A stretch of DNA of 62,320 bases from Candidatus Poribacteria bacterium (GCA_030748495.1 JASMLX010000020.1:1-62320), one strand, 5' to 3'. Numbered from the stretch's first letter, positions 39,542 to 48,925 are shown. Notes: generated by a model from the letters alone, not told the origin. Program-made: numbers and translations.

Positions 39542-40543
39542 ATGAGAAAGACACTCGGCATTTTTTCCCTTCTAGTTGCTATTTTCTTGCTGACGGGGTT
39601 GCTGGAGTCCAACTTTTTTAGTAAAAGGTCATATTTTTTTGACGGTGGTAATATCTACAATATGGCCAAATGGACCGGACTGTTCGGCATCCTAGCTATT
39701 GGCGTTTGCTTTGTGATTGTCACTGGTGGAATTGACCTCTCGATAGGATCGCTGATCGGATTGACAGGTGCGCTTTTTCCTTTGCTATTGGTGAACAAAG
39801 GCACACCCGTCTGGGCTGGATTTGCTATCGTCCTTCTGTTAGCGGCGTCAGTTGGCCTGGTCCACGGCCTGTTGATTACCAAGTTGCGTCTTCAACCGTT
39901 TATCGTTACGCTATGCGGCCTATTCATCTATCGCGGGATGGCACGTTATATGACCGGCGAGATGAATCAAGGATTCGGCAACAGCTTTAGCGGATTGAGA
40001 CAGTTGGTCAAGTTTAAGGTTTTTGGATTTGTGCCGATGCCGTTTGCAATCCTGGTTATCACCGGTATTATCGCCGCTGTCTTTCTCAATCTAACCATCT
40101 ACGGTCGCTATTTACTGGCACTAGGTCGGAACGAGAGCGCGGCTCGCTACAGCGGCATCAACACCGACCGAATGGTCATTACGGCCTATATTATCTGTTC
40201 CCTACTGGCTGGAGTTGGCGGGATTCTCTTCGCGCTGGAGCAGAATTCAGTGCAACCTTCAACTTTCGGCAACTTTTATGAACTCTACGCTATCGCCGGA
40301 GCCGTTCTCGGTGGATGCAGTTTGCGGGGTGGCGAAGGGGCGGTGGTTGGTGTGGTTTGTGGTGCGGCTATGTTGGAAGTTATTCGTAATGCCGTCATTT
40401 TCCTGGATGTTAAAACAGAGTCCGAGTTTACCGTCATCGGCTTCGTTATTCTCATCGGTGTTACGGTTGATGAATTGGTCAAACGATTCTCTGACCGGCA
40501 AGGTGCGATCCGAAGGCAAAAAGAGGTGGTTGATTCTCCCTAG
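39542..40543 (+). CDS. Sugar-type ABC transporter permease (BPD_transp_2, RbsC-like)
   Basis: The 333-residue protein has about nine to ten membrane segments and the signatures of ribose/xylose-class permeases: the VIVTGGIDLSIGS motif, LRLQPFIVTLCGLFIYRG, YGRYLLALGRNESAARYSGI and AGAVLGGCSLRGGEG. No substrate-binding protein or ATPase gene is in the window, so its partners are encoded elsewhere. It ends 11 nt before the CRTAC1-like gene, so the two are likely co-transcribed. The start ATG 39542 has no strong ribosome binding site close by. Confidence 0.87.
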   Translation: MRKTLGIFSLLVAIFLLTGLLESNFFSKRSYFFDGGNIYNMAKWTGLFGILAIGVCFVIVTGGIDLSIGSLIGLTGALFPLLLVNKGTPVWAGFAIVLLLAASVGLVHGLLITKLRLQPFIVTLCGLFIYRGMARYMTGEMNQGFGNSFSGLRQLVKFKVFGFVPMPFAILVITGIIAAVFLNLTIYGRYLLALGRNESAARYSGINTDRMVITAYIICSLLAGVGGILFALEQNSVQPSTFGNFYELYAIAGAVLGGCSLRGGEGAVVGVVCGAAMLEVIRNAVIFLDVKTESEFTVIGFVILIGVTVDELVKRFSDRQGAIRRQKEVVDSP

Positions 40544-40554
40544 TCAGCTTGATC

Positions 40555-42273
40555 ATGTTGCAATTGATGTGGCCCCGTTTTGGTCTCTTGTTTCTATTAA
40601 TTTTTCAAACTTCCATCATTAGTCAAGCTATAGCCAAACCGCTGCCACAATTTGTGGACATTACCACCCAAGCGGGTATCGATTTTGAACACAATAGCGG
40701 GGCCTTCGGCCAGAAGTATTTACCGGAGACGATGGGGCCTGGATGTGCTTTCATCGACTACAATAATGATGGATGGCAAGACATACTGCTGGTCAATGGT
40801 AAAGATTGGCCGAATCATACAACCCAACGGCGACAGACGATGGCGCTATACCGGAATGACGGAGACTCTGACGGGGATGGGATTCCCGAATTCATCGACC
40901 AGACAACCTCGGCCGGCTTAGATCTACCTTTTTACGGGTTAGGGGTGGCAGTTGCCGACTACGATAACGATGGTGATCTGGACTTTTATTTAAGTTGCTT
41001 GGATTTAGATCGGTTATTTCAAAATCAAGGTGACGGCAGTTTTCTGGATCAAACCGAAAAATCGGGTATTCTCAACCCTAGCTTTGGTACCAGTTGTGCG
41101 TGGTTTGATTACGATAACGACAGCTATTTAGACCTGTTTGTCGCCAACTATGTTGAATGGTCAATTGAAGCAGATCTGTTTTGCACCTTGGACGGAACCC
41201 ACAAATCTTACTGTACGCCGGAGTCTTATAATGGTCAGTCGAGTAAACTGTATCGAAATCGGGGAGACGGAACATTCGCAGACGTCTCTCGCATTGCCCG
41301 GATCGAGGATAAAACCAGTAAGTCGCTAGGTGTTTGTATCTTCGACTTCAACACGGATGGTCTTGCCGATATTTTTGAAGCTAACGACACCCAGCCAAAC
41401 AAACTCTACCAGAACAATGGTGATGGGACTTTCATTGAGCAAGGAATGATCGCTGGTGTTGCCTTTAGCGAAGACGGCAAAGCGACTGGTGCCATGGGGG
41501 TGGACGCTGGAGACTACGATGGTTCCGGCCGGGAAAGCCTCGTCATCGGTAACTTTTCCAACGAGATGATTAATCTTTATCATAACGAAGGTAGCTTTTT
41601 CATTGACGATGCTCCCATCGCTAATGTTGGTAGTAGCAGTCTTTTGACACTAACATTTGGTTGCTTTTTCTTTGATTTTGATCTGGACGGCCAACTGGAT
41701 ATTTTCACTGCTAATGGTCACCTAGAAGATGAAATCAACACGGTACAAAGCGAAGTTACCTACGCACAGACACCACATCTATACCTCAACACAGGAAATG
41801 GTGCCTTCATTGATGTCGTGGCTAAGGTGGGCCCAGACCTACAGCGCCCGATTGTTGGCAGAGGCACTGTTCACGGTGACATCGATAATGACGGCGATTG
41901 GGATCTACTAGTGGCAACCTGCGGTGGCCCCGTGTATCTATACCGTAACGACGCAATCACAACTGGAGGTGTCAACGCACCTTCTTGGATCAAGGTACTG
42001 CTAGTGGGGACAGAATCCAACCGAAACGGTATTGGGGCACGGGTTTCTATTCTGACAGAACAGAGAAAACAGACTCGAACTTTGCGATCTGGTGCTAGTT
42101 ACTGTTCTCAAAGTGAACTTTCGTTTATCTTCGGACTCGGAGAGGCGACGCAAGTCGAGCAGTTGGACGTCAGGTGGCCACCGACGTTGAAACATCGACA
42201 AGGCCGTCGAACTGTTCTACAAAATATCAAAGCCAATCAACAACTGGTGATCCAAGAGGATAATATAAATTAA
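40555..42273 (+). CDS. CRTAC1-like secreted FG-GAP/VCBS and ASPIC/UnbV protein
   Basis: ATG 40555 begins a signal peptide (FGLLFLLIFQTSIISQAIA). The mature part of the 573-residue protein is a seven-bladed propeller of FG-GAP/VCBS repeats with calcium-loop signatures: FIDYNNDGWQDILLVNG, VADYDNDGDLDFYL, WFDYDNDSYLDLFVANY, FDFNTDGLADIFEAND, FDFDLDGQLDIFTANG and GDIDNDGDWDLLVATC. An ASPIC/UnbV domain follows at the C-terminus (NRNGIGARVSILTEQ ... LRSGASYCSQSE ... FGLGEATQVEQLDVRWP). It is probably periplasmic or surface-bound. Function of the family is unsettled; ligand binding is inference. Confidence 0.87.
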   Translation: MLQLMWPRFGLLFLLIFQTSIISQAIAKPLPQFVDITTQAGIDFEHNSGAFGQKYLPETMGPGCAFIDYNNDGWQDILLVNGKDWPNHTTQRRQTMALYRNDGDSDGDGIPEFIDQTTSAGLDLPFYGLGVAVADYDNDGDLDFYLSCLDLDRLFQNQGDGSFLDQTEKSGILNPSFGTSCAWFDYDNDSYLDLFVANYVEWSIEADLFCTLDGTHKSYCTPESYNGQSSKLYRNRGDGTFADVSRIARIEDKTSKSLGVCIFDFNTDGLADIFEANDTQPNKLYQNNGDGTFIEQGMIAGVAFSEDGKATGAMGVDAGDYDGSGRESLVIGNFSNEMINLYHNEGSFFIDDAPIANVGSSSLLTLTFGCFFFDFDLDGQLDIFTANGHLEDEINTVQSEVTYAQTPHLYLNTGNGAFIDVVAKVGPDLQRPIVGRGTVHGDIDNDGDWDLLVATCGGPVYLYRNDAITTGGVNAPSWIKVLLVGTESNRNGIGARVSILTEQRKQTRTLRSGASYCSQSELSFIFGLGEATQVEQLDVRWPPTLKHRQGRRTVLQNIKANQQLVIQEDNIN

Positions 42274-42342
42274 GAGTGGCGAATTAAAAAGGAATGAAGA
42301 GTGCTAGATTCACATTCCAAATTCCAAACAGGAGTATAAATA

Positions 42343-43077
42343 ATGGAACTTCGCAACCGTGTGGGCGAGAAATTAGATTATACGTTGACAGAACACGACA
42401 ACTCACCTTATACAGTGGTTATCGGCCATGGGGTCACGGGCAATAAAGACCGTCCTTTCTTGGTAGCTTTGGCCGAGGGGCTCAACAACGCGGGCATTAC
42501 CACTCTTAGGTTTTCCTTTGCCGGTAATGGTGATTCAGAAGGCAAGTTTACCGATGCTAACATCTCCAAAGAGGTAGAAGATCTGGGTGCTGTCTTAGAT
42601 GCGTTAGAGGACGCCGACCGAAGGTCGAACAAAATCTGTTACATTGGTCACAGTATGGGCGGGGCGGTTGGTGTTCTAAGGACTAGCCAAGATGAGCGGA
42701 TTCGGTTGTTAATCTCCCTGGCTGGGATGGTACGGACCAAAAAGTTTGCTGAAACTGAATTTGGTGAAGAGATGCCTGGTCAAGGCTTCATGTGGGATGA
42801 ACCGACGTGCCCACTGTCGCAAGCTTACATGGACGATTTGTTTGCGATCGATACGGTTGAGGATTTAGCTGTTGGGATTCGTGTTCCATGGTTGTTGGTA
42901 CACGGTACTGAGGATGACGTGGTACTGATTGATGATTCAGAAACGATTTTTGAAAAAGCTAATTCACCTAAAAAACTTGTCGTTGTCGATGGGGCTAACC
43001 ATGTGTTTAGCGATGAGGCTCAGCCAAAGATGGTACAAGCCGTCGTGGAGTGGATCATTGAACAGGCTAAGGCCTAG
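42343..43077 (+). CDS. Alpha/beta hydrolase
   Basis: The 244-residue enzyme has the alpha/beta-hydrolase order: an oxyanion-side HGVTGNKDRP, the nucleophile elbow IGHSMGGAVGV (Ser), an acid at VHGTEDDVV (Asp) and the catalytic His in GANHVFSDEAQ. There is no signal peptide, so it is cytoplasmic. An esterase or a 2-hydroxymuconate-semialdehyde-hydrolase-type activity is possible but not decidable. AGGAGT lies 10 nt before the ATG. It is 18 nt upstream of the enolase-superfamily gene, so the two likely act in one pathway. Confidence 0.85.
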   Translation: MELRNRVGEKLDYTLTEHDNSPYTVVIGHGVTGNKDRPFLVALAEGLNNAGITTLRFSFAGNGDSEGKFTDANISKEVEDLGAVLDALEDADRRSNKICYIGHSMGGAVGVLRTSQDERIRLLISLAGMVRTKKFAETEFGEEMPGQGFMWDEPTCPLSQAYMDDLFAIDTVEDLAVGIRVPWLLVHGTEDDVVLIDDSETIFEKANSPKKLVVVDGANHVFSDEAQPKMVQAVVEWIIEQAKA

Positions 43078-43095
43078 ATTCGACTGAAAACCCAA

Positions 43096-44379
43096 GTGCG
43101 TATCGTTTCAACAGATCTGGAAATTCAACGTGAACCGTTTGCCCGACCGTTTGGATTCAAAGGTTCGGCCTTCCACGAAAAATGGAACTGCCTGGTTCGG
43201 GTAGAAGATGCTGAAGGTAAAGTCTCTTTTGGGCTTGGCGGATTGGCCGTTCTCTGGTCGGATGCCGACGTTTTTTCGGCGCATACTGAGGTTGGCGGCA
43301 ACATTCTGCAAACGGCCATACTGGAACATGCACTTCAACGGATCAAAACCCTAGATTTTGAGACACCAATTGAAGCTTTAGACCTGATATTACCGGACGT
43401 TCACGCCTATGCCCAATCGATTACACAAAAGGTGGATCTCCGGCTGACTTTCACCTTAATAGCATTAGTAGCACTGGATAATGCGTTGTGGATGGCCTAC
43501 GCTAGGCAGCGGAATGTCAACCATTTTGATCCACTGATTCCCCCCAGGTTTCGGCCTCACTTTGCTAATAAACAGCAACATTTGGCACTGGCTCCGGCCA
43601 TCGGTTATAACCTACCGGACTCCGAATTGCGTCAGATGTTGGAAGCCGGAATCTACGTTCTCAAAATCAAAATTGGTCAAGCTGGAACAGAAACCGAGAT
43701 GATCGAAAAGGATTGCCAGCGATTGGCCGACGTAGACCGGATCTCCAGAGAATACCGGACTAACATGACCGATAATGGTAGGATCGCCTATTATCTGGAT
43801 GCCAATAGTCGCTATCCGAATCGGCAAAGTCTAATGCGGCTGCTGGATCAGGCCGATCACATCGGTTGTCTGGATCAAATTATAGTGGTCGAGGAACCTT
43901 TCGATGAAGAGGTTGTGGTAGAGATCAGAGACTTTCCCATCTGTTTAGCCGCTGACGAAAGCGTTCACACCATCGCTGATGTGACCAAATACGGGAATCA
44001 GGGATACCGTGCAATTGCTATCAAACCTGCAGGTAAAACCTTGTCTTTGGCTTTCCAGATGGTTGATGCAACGATCCAAAAAGGGATGATACCGTTTGTT
44101 GCCGACAATGCTTGCGTGCCGACGCTAGTCGAATGGAATAAGAATATCGCTGCTCGGTTGCCAGTCTTCCCCGGACTAAAGACGGGAATGATGGAGTCCA
44201 ATGGCCCACAAAATTACGCCACCTGGTCACGGATGGTATCTGAGTATCCGATCCCTAACGCACCGTGGTTGACTACAAAACGGGGCAGCTTTCAGCTCAA
44301 CAGTAGCTATTATCAGCAGAGTGGTGGTATCTTTCGTCTGCCAGAAACTTATACTCGACTGTTTCGATCTCCGGATTGA
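43096..44379 (+). CDS. Enolase-superfamily (mandelate racemase/muconate lactonizing type) enzyme
   Basis: The start is GTG at 43096. The 427-residue protein has an N-terminal capping domain and a barrel with the expected residues: the KxK-type acid/base VLKIKIG, a metal Asp in YYLDANSRY, a metal Glu in IVVEEPFDEE and the third ligand in LAADESVHT, then IKPAGKTLSLAF. A long insertion (about 200-230) separates the KxK from the first ligand. The family removes the proton alpha to a carboxylate; racemase, dehydratase and epimerase roles are all possible. It closes the PhyH-permease-CRTAC1-hydrolase run. Confidence 0.8.
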   Translation: MRIVSTDLEIQREPFARPFGFKGSAFHEKWNCLVRVEDAEGKVSFGLGGLAVLWSDADVFSAHTEVGGNILQTAILEHALQRIKTLDFETPIEALDLILPDVHAYAQSITQKVDLRLTFTLIALVALDNALWMAYARQRNVNHFDPLIPPRFRPHFANKQQHLALAPAIGYNLPDSELRQMLEAGIYVLKIKIGQAGTETEMIEKDCQRLADVDRISREYRTNMTDNGRIAYYLDANSRYPNRQSLMRLLDQADHIGCLDQIIVVEEPFDEEVVVEIRDFPICLAADESVHTIADVTKYGNQGYRAIAIKPAGKTLSLAFQMVDATIQKGMIPFVADNACVPTLVEWNKNIAARLPVFPGLKTGMMESNGPQNYATWSRMVSEYPIPNAPWLTTKRGSFQLNSSYYQQSGGIFRLPETYTRLFRSPD

Positions 44380-44613
44380 GTCGCTTGAACTCTGGTAAAT
44401 TCACCACTTGTGATAATCAACTGTGGGTAGTGTTTCAGAATTGTTATAATATTCATCAACGTTCTATTCTTTGTCGTCTTGAGATCAATATATCGGTGGA
44501 GGTTTGAGAAACAGCTATTTTGGATGTCATCAAGCAGGTTGCCAATTTCCCAATGGCGAGCCGAGGTGTCGATGCAGTGCGATTGACTGTGATCGGAACG
44601 GATTCATCCTGAA

Positions 44614-45231
44614 CTATAGGACATTGGTCGAATAGCGGTGGCCAAAGTTGAAATCGTAGACCCGGTCCTGAATAGAAGCGGGATCAAAAGTACAACACGA
44701 GTCATCAACCTTAGTCCAACCAAGGTGACTGAAATAGTAAAAAAAGAACCTTTCATCGACTTCAGCATGGCCTGGGTCCAGAACAATTACTTCGGCAACT
44801 TTGGAATAACGACCCACGAACTGATCTACCAAAACCTGAGCCAAACGATAGAGGTCTCGTGATATAGCCGCATTCTCCCGGTCGGAAAAGGTGGCCACAC
44901 GGGCCAGATCCGGATCTTCTTCGAGAGGCGGGTGCCCCACCCCCATCTTGAACCCAGGGGCTTTGCCAAGTAGATTGGCATCATTGGCCTCTTTATAGTC
45001 GCAGGCGATTTGAGAGATGCGTTGCCTTATCGGATCGGCCAGTCGCGGGTCAATGTCGGAAGGATGAAGCTGATCATTAAAAGCGTCCCCTATTTGATGG
45101 ATCAGTTGAATCGGCCGCTCCACTCCACAAAGGATCAGAAGCGCTAAATCCGTAGAGAGCAGCCCACCATCAAAATCAACGTGGATTGTTAATCCATCGC
45201 CTGCAAGGAATCGCAGTTGTTCCGGGCTGGA
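44614..45231 (-). pseudogene. IS1380-family transposase fragment
   Basis: The minus-strand frame is open from about 45231 and reads VDFDGGLLSTDLALLIL, RIQQRI-type helices (IRQRISQIACDYKEANDANL), FKMGVGHPP, ENAAISRDLYRLAQVLVDQF and VIVLDPGHAEVDERFFFYYF. This matches the N-terminal half of IS1380 transposases, including the first catalytic-Asp region (here VLDPGH, where DLDxTDD is usual). The second half is absent and the frame ends at 44614. The element is dead. It marks the left edge of the damaged region that fills the rest of the window. Confidence 0.7.
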
Positions 45232-45417
45232 CTAAGTGATGATGTTCCTCGTTTTCATTCTTCCGAATAGCTTCATCAAAAAGCTTTATCATATCAATCA
45301 GGGAGAATGCGACAAGTTATCCAAGCGAAGTGGTGAGATGTTAAAGCCGATGTCATCTCCTCAGATAATATTTATGGATATAATGTAGGATGTAATAGCT
45401 TCAAAAAGGAGTAAATT

Positions 45418-46503
45418 ATGAGCACGTCATCTTTTACCCAATCTTCTTCTCATGATCTAGTCCGTGTTGGTGTGATAGCCGGCGCCGGCGGTCATACACA
45501 CTCTATCTGGGGTAACACCATGAATCCGCCGGCCGGACATCTCCGCACAACAGGCATGGTGTTGACCCATGCTTGGACCATTAGGCCTGAGATGGCGGAG
45601 CGATTACAATCATCATTCCAAGGTCTGGAGATTGTGCAGCATCCTGTTGACATGATCGGGCATATTGATGGTGTATACATCGACGATATCAGCGCGATTT
45701 CGTTGTATCCACTGCTAGCAAAACCTTTTTTGGAGGCAGGTATTCCAACGTTTGTCAATCGCCCCTTCGCTACCTCTCTAGCCAAGGGACAAGCAATGGT
45801 GGATTTGGCCGCGGAACGCGGTACCGCTCTGTTGACAGCCTCGACCTGGGAATATACCGAAAGTGTAGGTGATCTACGCGCCAAAGCCGCTGACATGGCA
45901 GATATCAAGGGCTATGTGGCGCATAATTCGATGAGCGATTATTATTCGCATGGCCTACACGGCGTTTGGTACATCCACGCCGTATTACGAGACGAAATCA
46001 AAAAAGGTCGAGGCAAGATGACAGGAGCGGCATATCATACCATTAATTGGCGAAAGCCCAATGGCCTGGTAATCTATCAGCATGAACACCCGAGCCATCC
46101 GTATTATGGCTCATTGCAGTTGATCAGCGGTGCAGATGGTCAAGCGTATATGCGTATTTTCGGCGATCATCAAGGGGACGCGGAAGGTAAAATACCGGCA
46201 CGCCCAGGGTATTTTCGTTATAACACCTGGAACGCCTTACAACTGGTTATTCAGGAGATGTTTGAAACGGGAGAGTCCCCGGAGACAGGAGATCAATTGA
46301 TGGAAAAATTGGCGATGTTTCTCTTGCCGTTCTATTCGATTCTGGAACACGATGGAGTTTTTGTTCGCCGCGAGGAATTGGGCGATTGGGAACTTTCGAA
46401 TCCATCACCGGTGTTGATGCAGGATGGAGAACCTACTGATAGTGCCTTCCAACAACCATATACTATAGAGGAATTAGAGGCGGTCGAACATATAATGTCA
46501 TGA
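45418..46503 (+). CDS. Divergent Gfo/Idh/MocA-type oxidoreductase-like protein
   Basis: The 361-residue protein starts after a good ribosome binding site (AAGGAG, 8 nt). Its N-terminal fold resembles Gfo/Idh/MocA proteins (VRVGVIAGAGGHTHSIWG ... IDGVYIDDISAISLYPLLAKP). It departs at two points: the glycine loop is not GxGxxG, and the catalytic EKP is replaced by NRPFATSLAKGQ. It may therefore lack classical NAD(P)-dependent activity or use another mode. The C-terminal half (HNSMSDYYSHGLHGVWYIHAV) carries several His. Intact and well preserved between broken neighbours. Confidence 0.65.
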   Translation: MSTSSFTQSSSHDLVRVGVIAGAGGHTHSIWGNTMNPPAGHLRTTGMVLTHAWTIRPEMAERLQSSFQGLEIVQHPVDMIGHIDGVYIDDISAISLYPLLAKPFLEAGIPTFVNRPFATSLAKGQAMVDLAAERGTALLTASTWEYTESVGDLRAKAADMADIKGYVAHNSMSDYYSHGLHGVWYIHAVLRDEIKKGRGKMTGAAYHTINWRKPNGLVIYQHEHPSHPYYGSLQLISGADGQAYMRIFGDHQGDAEGKIPARPGYFRYNTWNALQLVIQEMFETGESPETGDQLMEKLAMFLLPFYSILEHDGVFVRREELGDWELSNPSPVLMQDGEPTDSAFQQPYTIEELEAVEHIMS

Positions 46504-46614
46504 AGAGGTTTTTAAGTCTGAGGTATCCTTACGCCGAATTAACTTCATTTTCAAGACAGGGTGGGTTGTCTCTTTGCTGGATTCATTTACACTATGTGAC
46601 TCTACGCGATAGAG

Positions 46615-47067
46615 ATGCGCTATGCGGAAGAATGGGCCAAACAATGGTTGGATTTCGAAGGGAACGCTTTTGCCTTGTACGAGAACGCTGAGCGCTTTCA
46701 ATTTGGCCTCTGGTACACTCCTAGGTCTGTGCTGTGGAATATCTAGCAAAAGTGAAGTTCGAGGCGATCTGGGCGCGGACGGTAGATTTGGCGAGGCGGT
46801 TTAAAGACGGGTTGGTGCAAATACCTGGGATCAAGCTCTATACCCCGTGTGCGTCGGAGCAATCTGCGGCGCTAGTCAGCTTTGGGATTGCGGGGTGGAA
46901 GGGGAAAGGGATTGAGCCGGGGACTGAGGGAAAAGTGGAACCTGATTTTCAAGGCACTACCGCACGAGCGCAAAGAGTTGCCTGCTAGTATTGCCTTTTC
47001 CTTGGTTAAGGCGGAAATAAACCGGTTGCTCGGAGCACAAGGTAGCCTGGTAGACCAAAGGAGCTAA
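46615..47067 (+). pseudogene. Class V aminotransferase (PLP) 3' relic
   Basis: Three frames together read as the C-terminal third of a class V aminotransferase of the isopenicillin-N-epimerase-like kind. Frame one gives YAEEWAKQWLDFEGNAFALY and ENAERFQFGLWYTP. After a frameshift near 46730 comes EYLAKVKFEAIWARTVDLA, then VQIPGIKLYTPCASEQSAAL and VSFGIAGWKGKG. After another shift near 46910 comes LREKWNLIFKALPHERKELP and SIAFSLVKAEINRLLGA, ending at the stop at 47065. The PLP-lysine half is missing. It leads directly into the stub of an enolase-superfamily gene, so the two were probably once an operon. Confidence 0.6.
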
Positions 47068-47165
47068 AGTGAAAATCAATGGAGTGGAGGCGTTGCAGAT
47101 CGAAACACCTCGCTATTACGAATATATCTCGGTCATGTGCGGGTCAAGGCCCATGCCAAAACCGT
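47068..47165 (+). pseudogene. 5' stub of an enolase-superfamily gene
   Basis: A GTG 8 nt after the aminotransferase relic, with GGAG before it, opens a frame reading VKINGVEALQIETPRYYEYI. After a 1-nt shift it continues GHVRVKAHAKT, the classic N-terminal strands of mandelate-racemase-type proteins. The similarity stops at about 47165, where the sequence becomes the antisense of the Mrr gene. The stub thus ends at a recombination junction. Confidence 0.55.
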
Positions 47166-47913
47166 GATAAAAATTCCTTTGTTCGCTCTTTGCGCCTGAA
47201 GGGCTTCTGCAAACTGCATGACATCAGGTCGCCCCACCGGGTTATTATCCCAGCGTTTAGCCTGAATATAAACAACATCAAGACCGAGTTTATCCTCTTT
47301 TATGATTCCATCAATACCACCGTCGCCGCTCTTACCGATGACTTTGCCTGCGTCAACACGCGAACCTCCATAGCCTATTTTGACCAGTAGTTCTACCACA
47401 ACCCGTTCAAAAAAGGACGGTGAGGTTTCTTTTAGTTTGCCAAGCAGTTTATCCGCCAACTCATCACGAAGATTCTCGTACGCAGACTCCAATGCTTCTG
47501 ATGGGGGCGCCACTGAAACACCAGAGGTACCCTTTGATTCAACCCTTTTACCACCGCTTCTTGTTCCTTTAAGCTGTTGAAATTCAAGAAACTCAGGATA
47601 CTGTTTGAGAAGTTTTACATTGATTGCCTTGGGCTGCTTTTTTAGGAGGTCTTTCCCTCGTTCGGTGATTTGGTAGAATCCCCATCGCGTTGCTTCGAGC
47701 AACCCGGCTTTCTTCATATATGTTGATGCCCATCCAACTCGGTTAACGAACGTCGACTGAATACCGCTTGGGAGCTTTTCCTTCAAATCTTCTTCTGTAA
47801 GACTCAATTCAACGGCAAGAGATTCAAGAACCTCGCTTGTCGATATCTCTCCCTTTTTCCTCTGCAGATCGAAGAAGTGGCAACATTAAGCTTTGGTAAT
47901 CTGGGACGGCCAT
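47133..47913 (-). pseudogene. Mrr-family restriction endonuclease, frameshifted and C-terminally truncated
   Basis: The natural start is ATG 47913 with AAAGGAG in front: VPDYQSLMLPLLRSAEEKG. A frameshift in the A/G run near 47845 breaks the frame, which then continues as EVLESLAVELSLTEEDLKEKL, NRVGWASTYMKKAGLLEATR (Mrr_N winged helix) and, after a linker, the catalytic domain. That domain has GDGGIDGIIKED and VVYIQAKRW, supplying the D-(x)n-QxK nuclease signature. The protein ends after ANKGIFIT, about 70 residues short, at the junction with the enolase stub. Mrr enzymes cut methylated foreign DNA. The gene starts 21 nt after the attC site, as the leading gene of an integron cassette would. 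Confidence 0.75.
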
Positions 47914-47933
47914 TCATTCATCTCCTTTGTGTA

Positions 47934-48004
47934 TCTAACGACTAAGCTCACCGGCGGCAATGTAGAACAACGGAATTGACGTCCGGTGCAGCGCCTTGTT
48001 AGAC
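47934..48004 (-). other. Integron attC recombination site (71 bp)
   Basis: On the minus strand the site begins GTCTAAC (R'' core, RYYYAAC) and ends GTTAGAT (R' core, GTTRRRY), with the last base at 47934 or one beyond. The inner boxes pair: GCT-G-CACCGG against CCGGTGAGC, a perfect match with a single extrahelical G, the hallmark that sets attC strand polarity. The central part (about 28 bp) is the variable terminal structure. It sits exactly between the 3' end of one minus-strand gene (methyltransferase relic) and the 5' end of the next (Mrr), as in a cassette array. No integron integrase is in the window. Confidence 0.8.
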
Positions 48005-48635
48005 CATTTCATGGTTTCATCTACAGACCAGGATAACTTCTGATGGAAATGGCATTGCTGGTGATGTTCTCTTGCTTCAACCTTGAAACCGAGATTTTGC
48101 AACCTTTCTGAATAATTTAATACCTCCGCATCTATCCATTGTTTTTGGAGAAACATTATAGATGATATTGTCATATTGACTAAAAGGTAAGTTTTCCACC
48201 TTTTGTAAGAACACAATTGAATTCCGATAGGATTCTATCCATATCCTCAAATGGAATCAAGGTTTAACATGTAGTTGTTCACCAGAATATCAATCGACTC
48301 ATCCTCTCTATACTTAAATCAAAAGTCGTTCCTGCATCTAAAGAATAATTAGAATTTGAAAGTTTGCTTAGCCATTTTTTAGCCTTTTCAAGCATCCTTT
48401 TTGATAAATCAAGACCTTGATTGCCATCGTTTGGATTTCTTGTTACTATTTCGTAAAATGCCAACCCAGTTCTCATTGCAACTTCGAGAGTAGATTGACC
48501 AACTCTTATTTCAGTAAGTTCTATTGCTTTGTCACTTGCGTGAGATTCTATCACTTTCCCCCAAATATCATAGATGGGGACAGTGTTCAGCGTTATTTTT
48601 TCTTGCAATTTAGGTGGAAATATCCTAATCTCCAT
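47935..48635 (-). pseudogene. Class I SAM-dependent methyltransferase relic (cassette gene)
   Basis: Start ATG 48635. The first frame (48279-48635) covers a SAM-binding fold: 'IWGKVIESHASDKAIELTEI', then VGQSTLEVAMRTGLAFYEIV in place of the glycine motif, then GNQGLDLSKRMLEKAKKW with the acidic end of strand 2. A shift near 48300 leads to DESIDILVNNYMLNL, another to IPFEDMDRILSEFNCVL and TKGGKLT, and a third to LVNMTISSIMFLQKQWIDAE, LNYSERLQNLGFKVEAREHH and HQKLSWSVDE. The order is that of UbiE-type methyltransferases. At least three frameshifts make it inactive. The final frame runs into attC, giving the attC-derived peptide SNKALHRTSIPL. Confidence 0.65.
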
Positions 48636-48925
48636 TTAACAGCAATAATTGAGGAGAAATAAGATGGAAATAATAACAGGAAGCGAGAACGTGTTTCATC
48701 AGTTCGTTTCTCCCATTGAGTGGTTCATCTAAAAAGCTACCAAGAGGTCTATTGAAGGACCAACTGAGGTGGAGGCTACGACTGGATTGTTCACAACTGC
48801 ATGATAGTTTAGCTGCCTTGAAGGAATGAATGATTCCGTAAATTGAGGGCATCTATCACGTATGTGCATATTAGCTCCCTGAGATGAAAATGGAAAATGT
48901 ACTCGGTTGAATAGAAATCCCTCGC

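Noticed and set aside
48640..48790. Second attC site upstream of the methyltransferase relic
   Set aside because: GTTAAAT just before the start fits the R' core, but no partner RYYYAAC with pairing boxes was found upstream.
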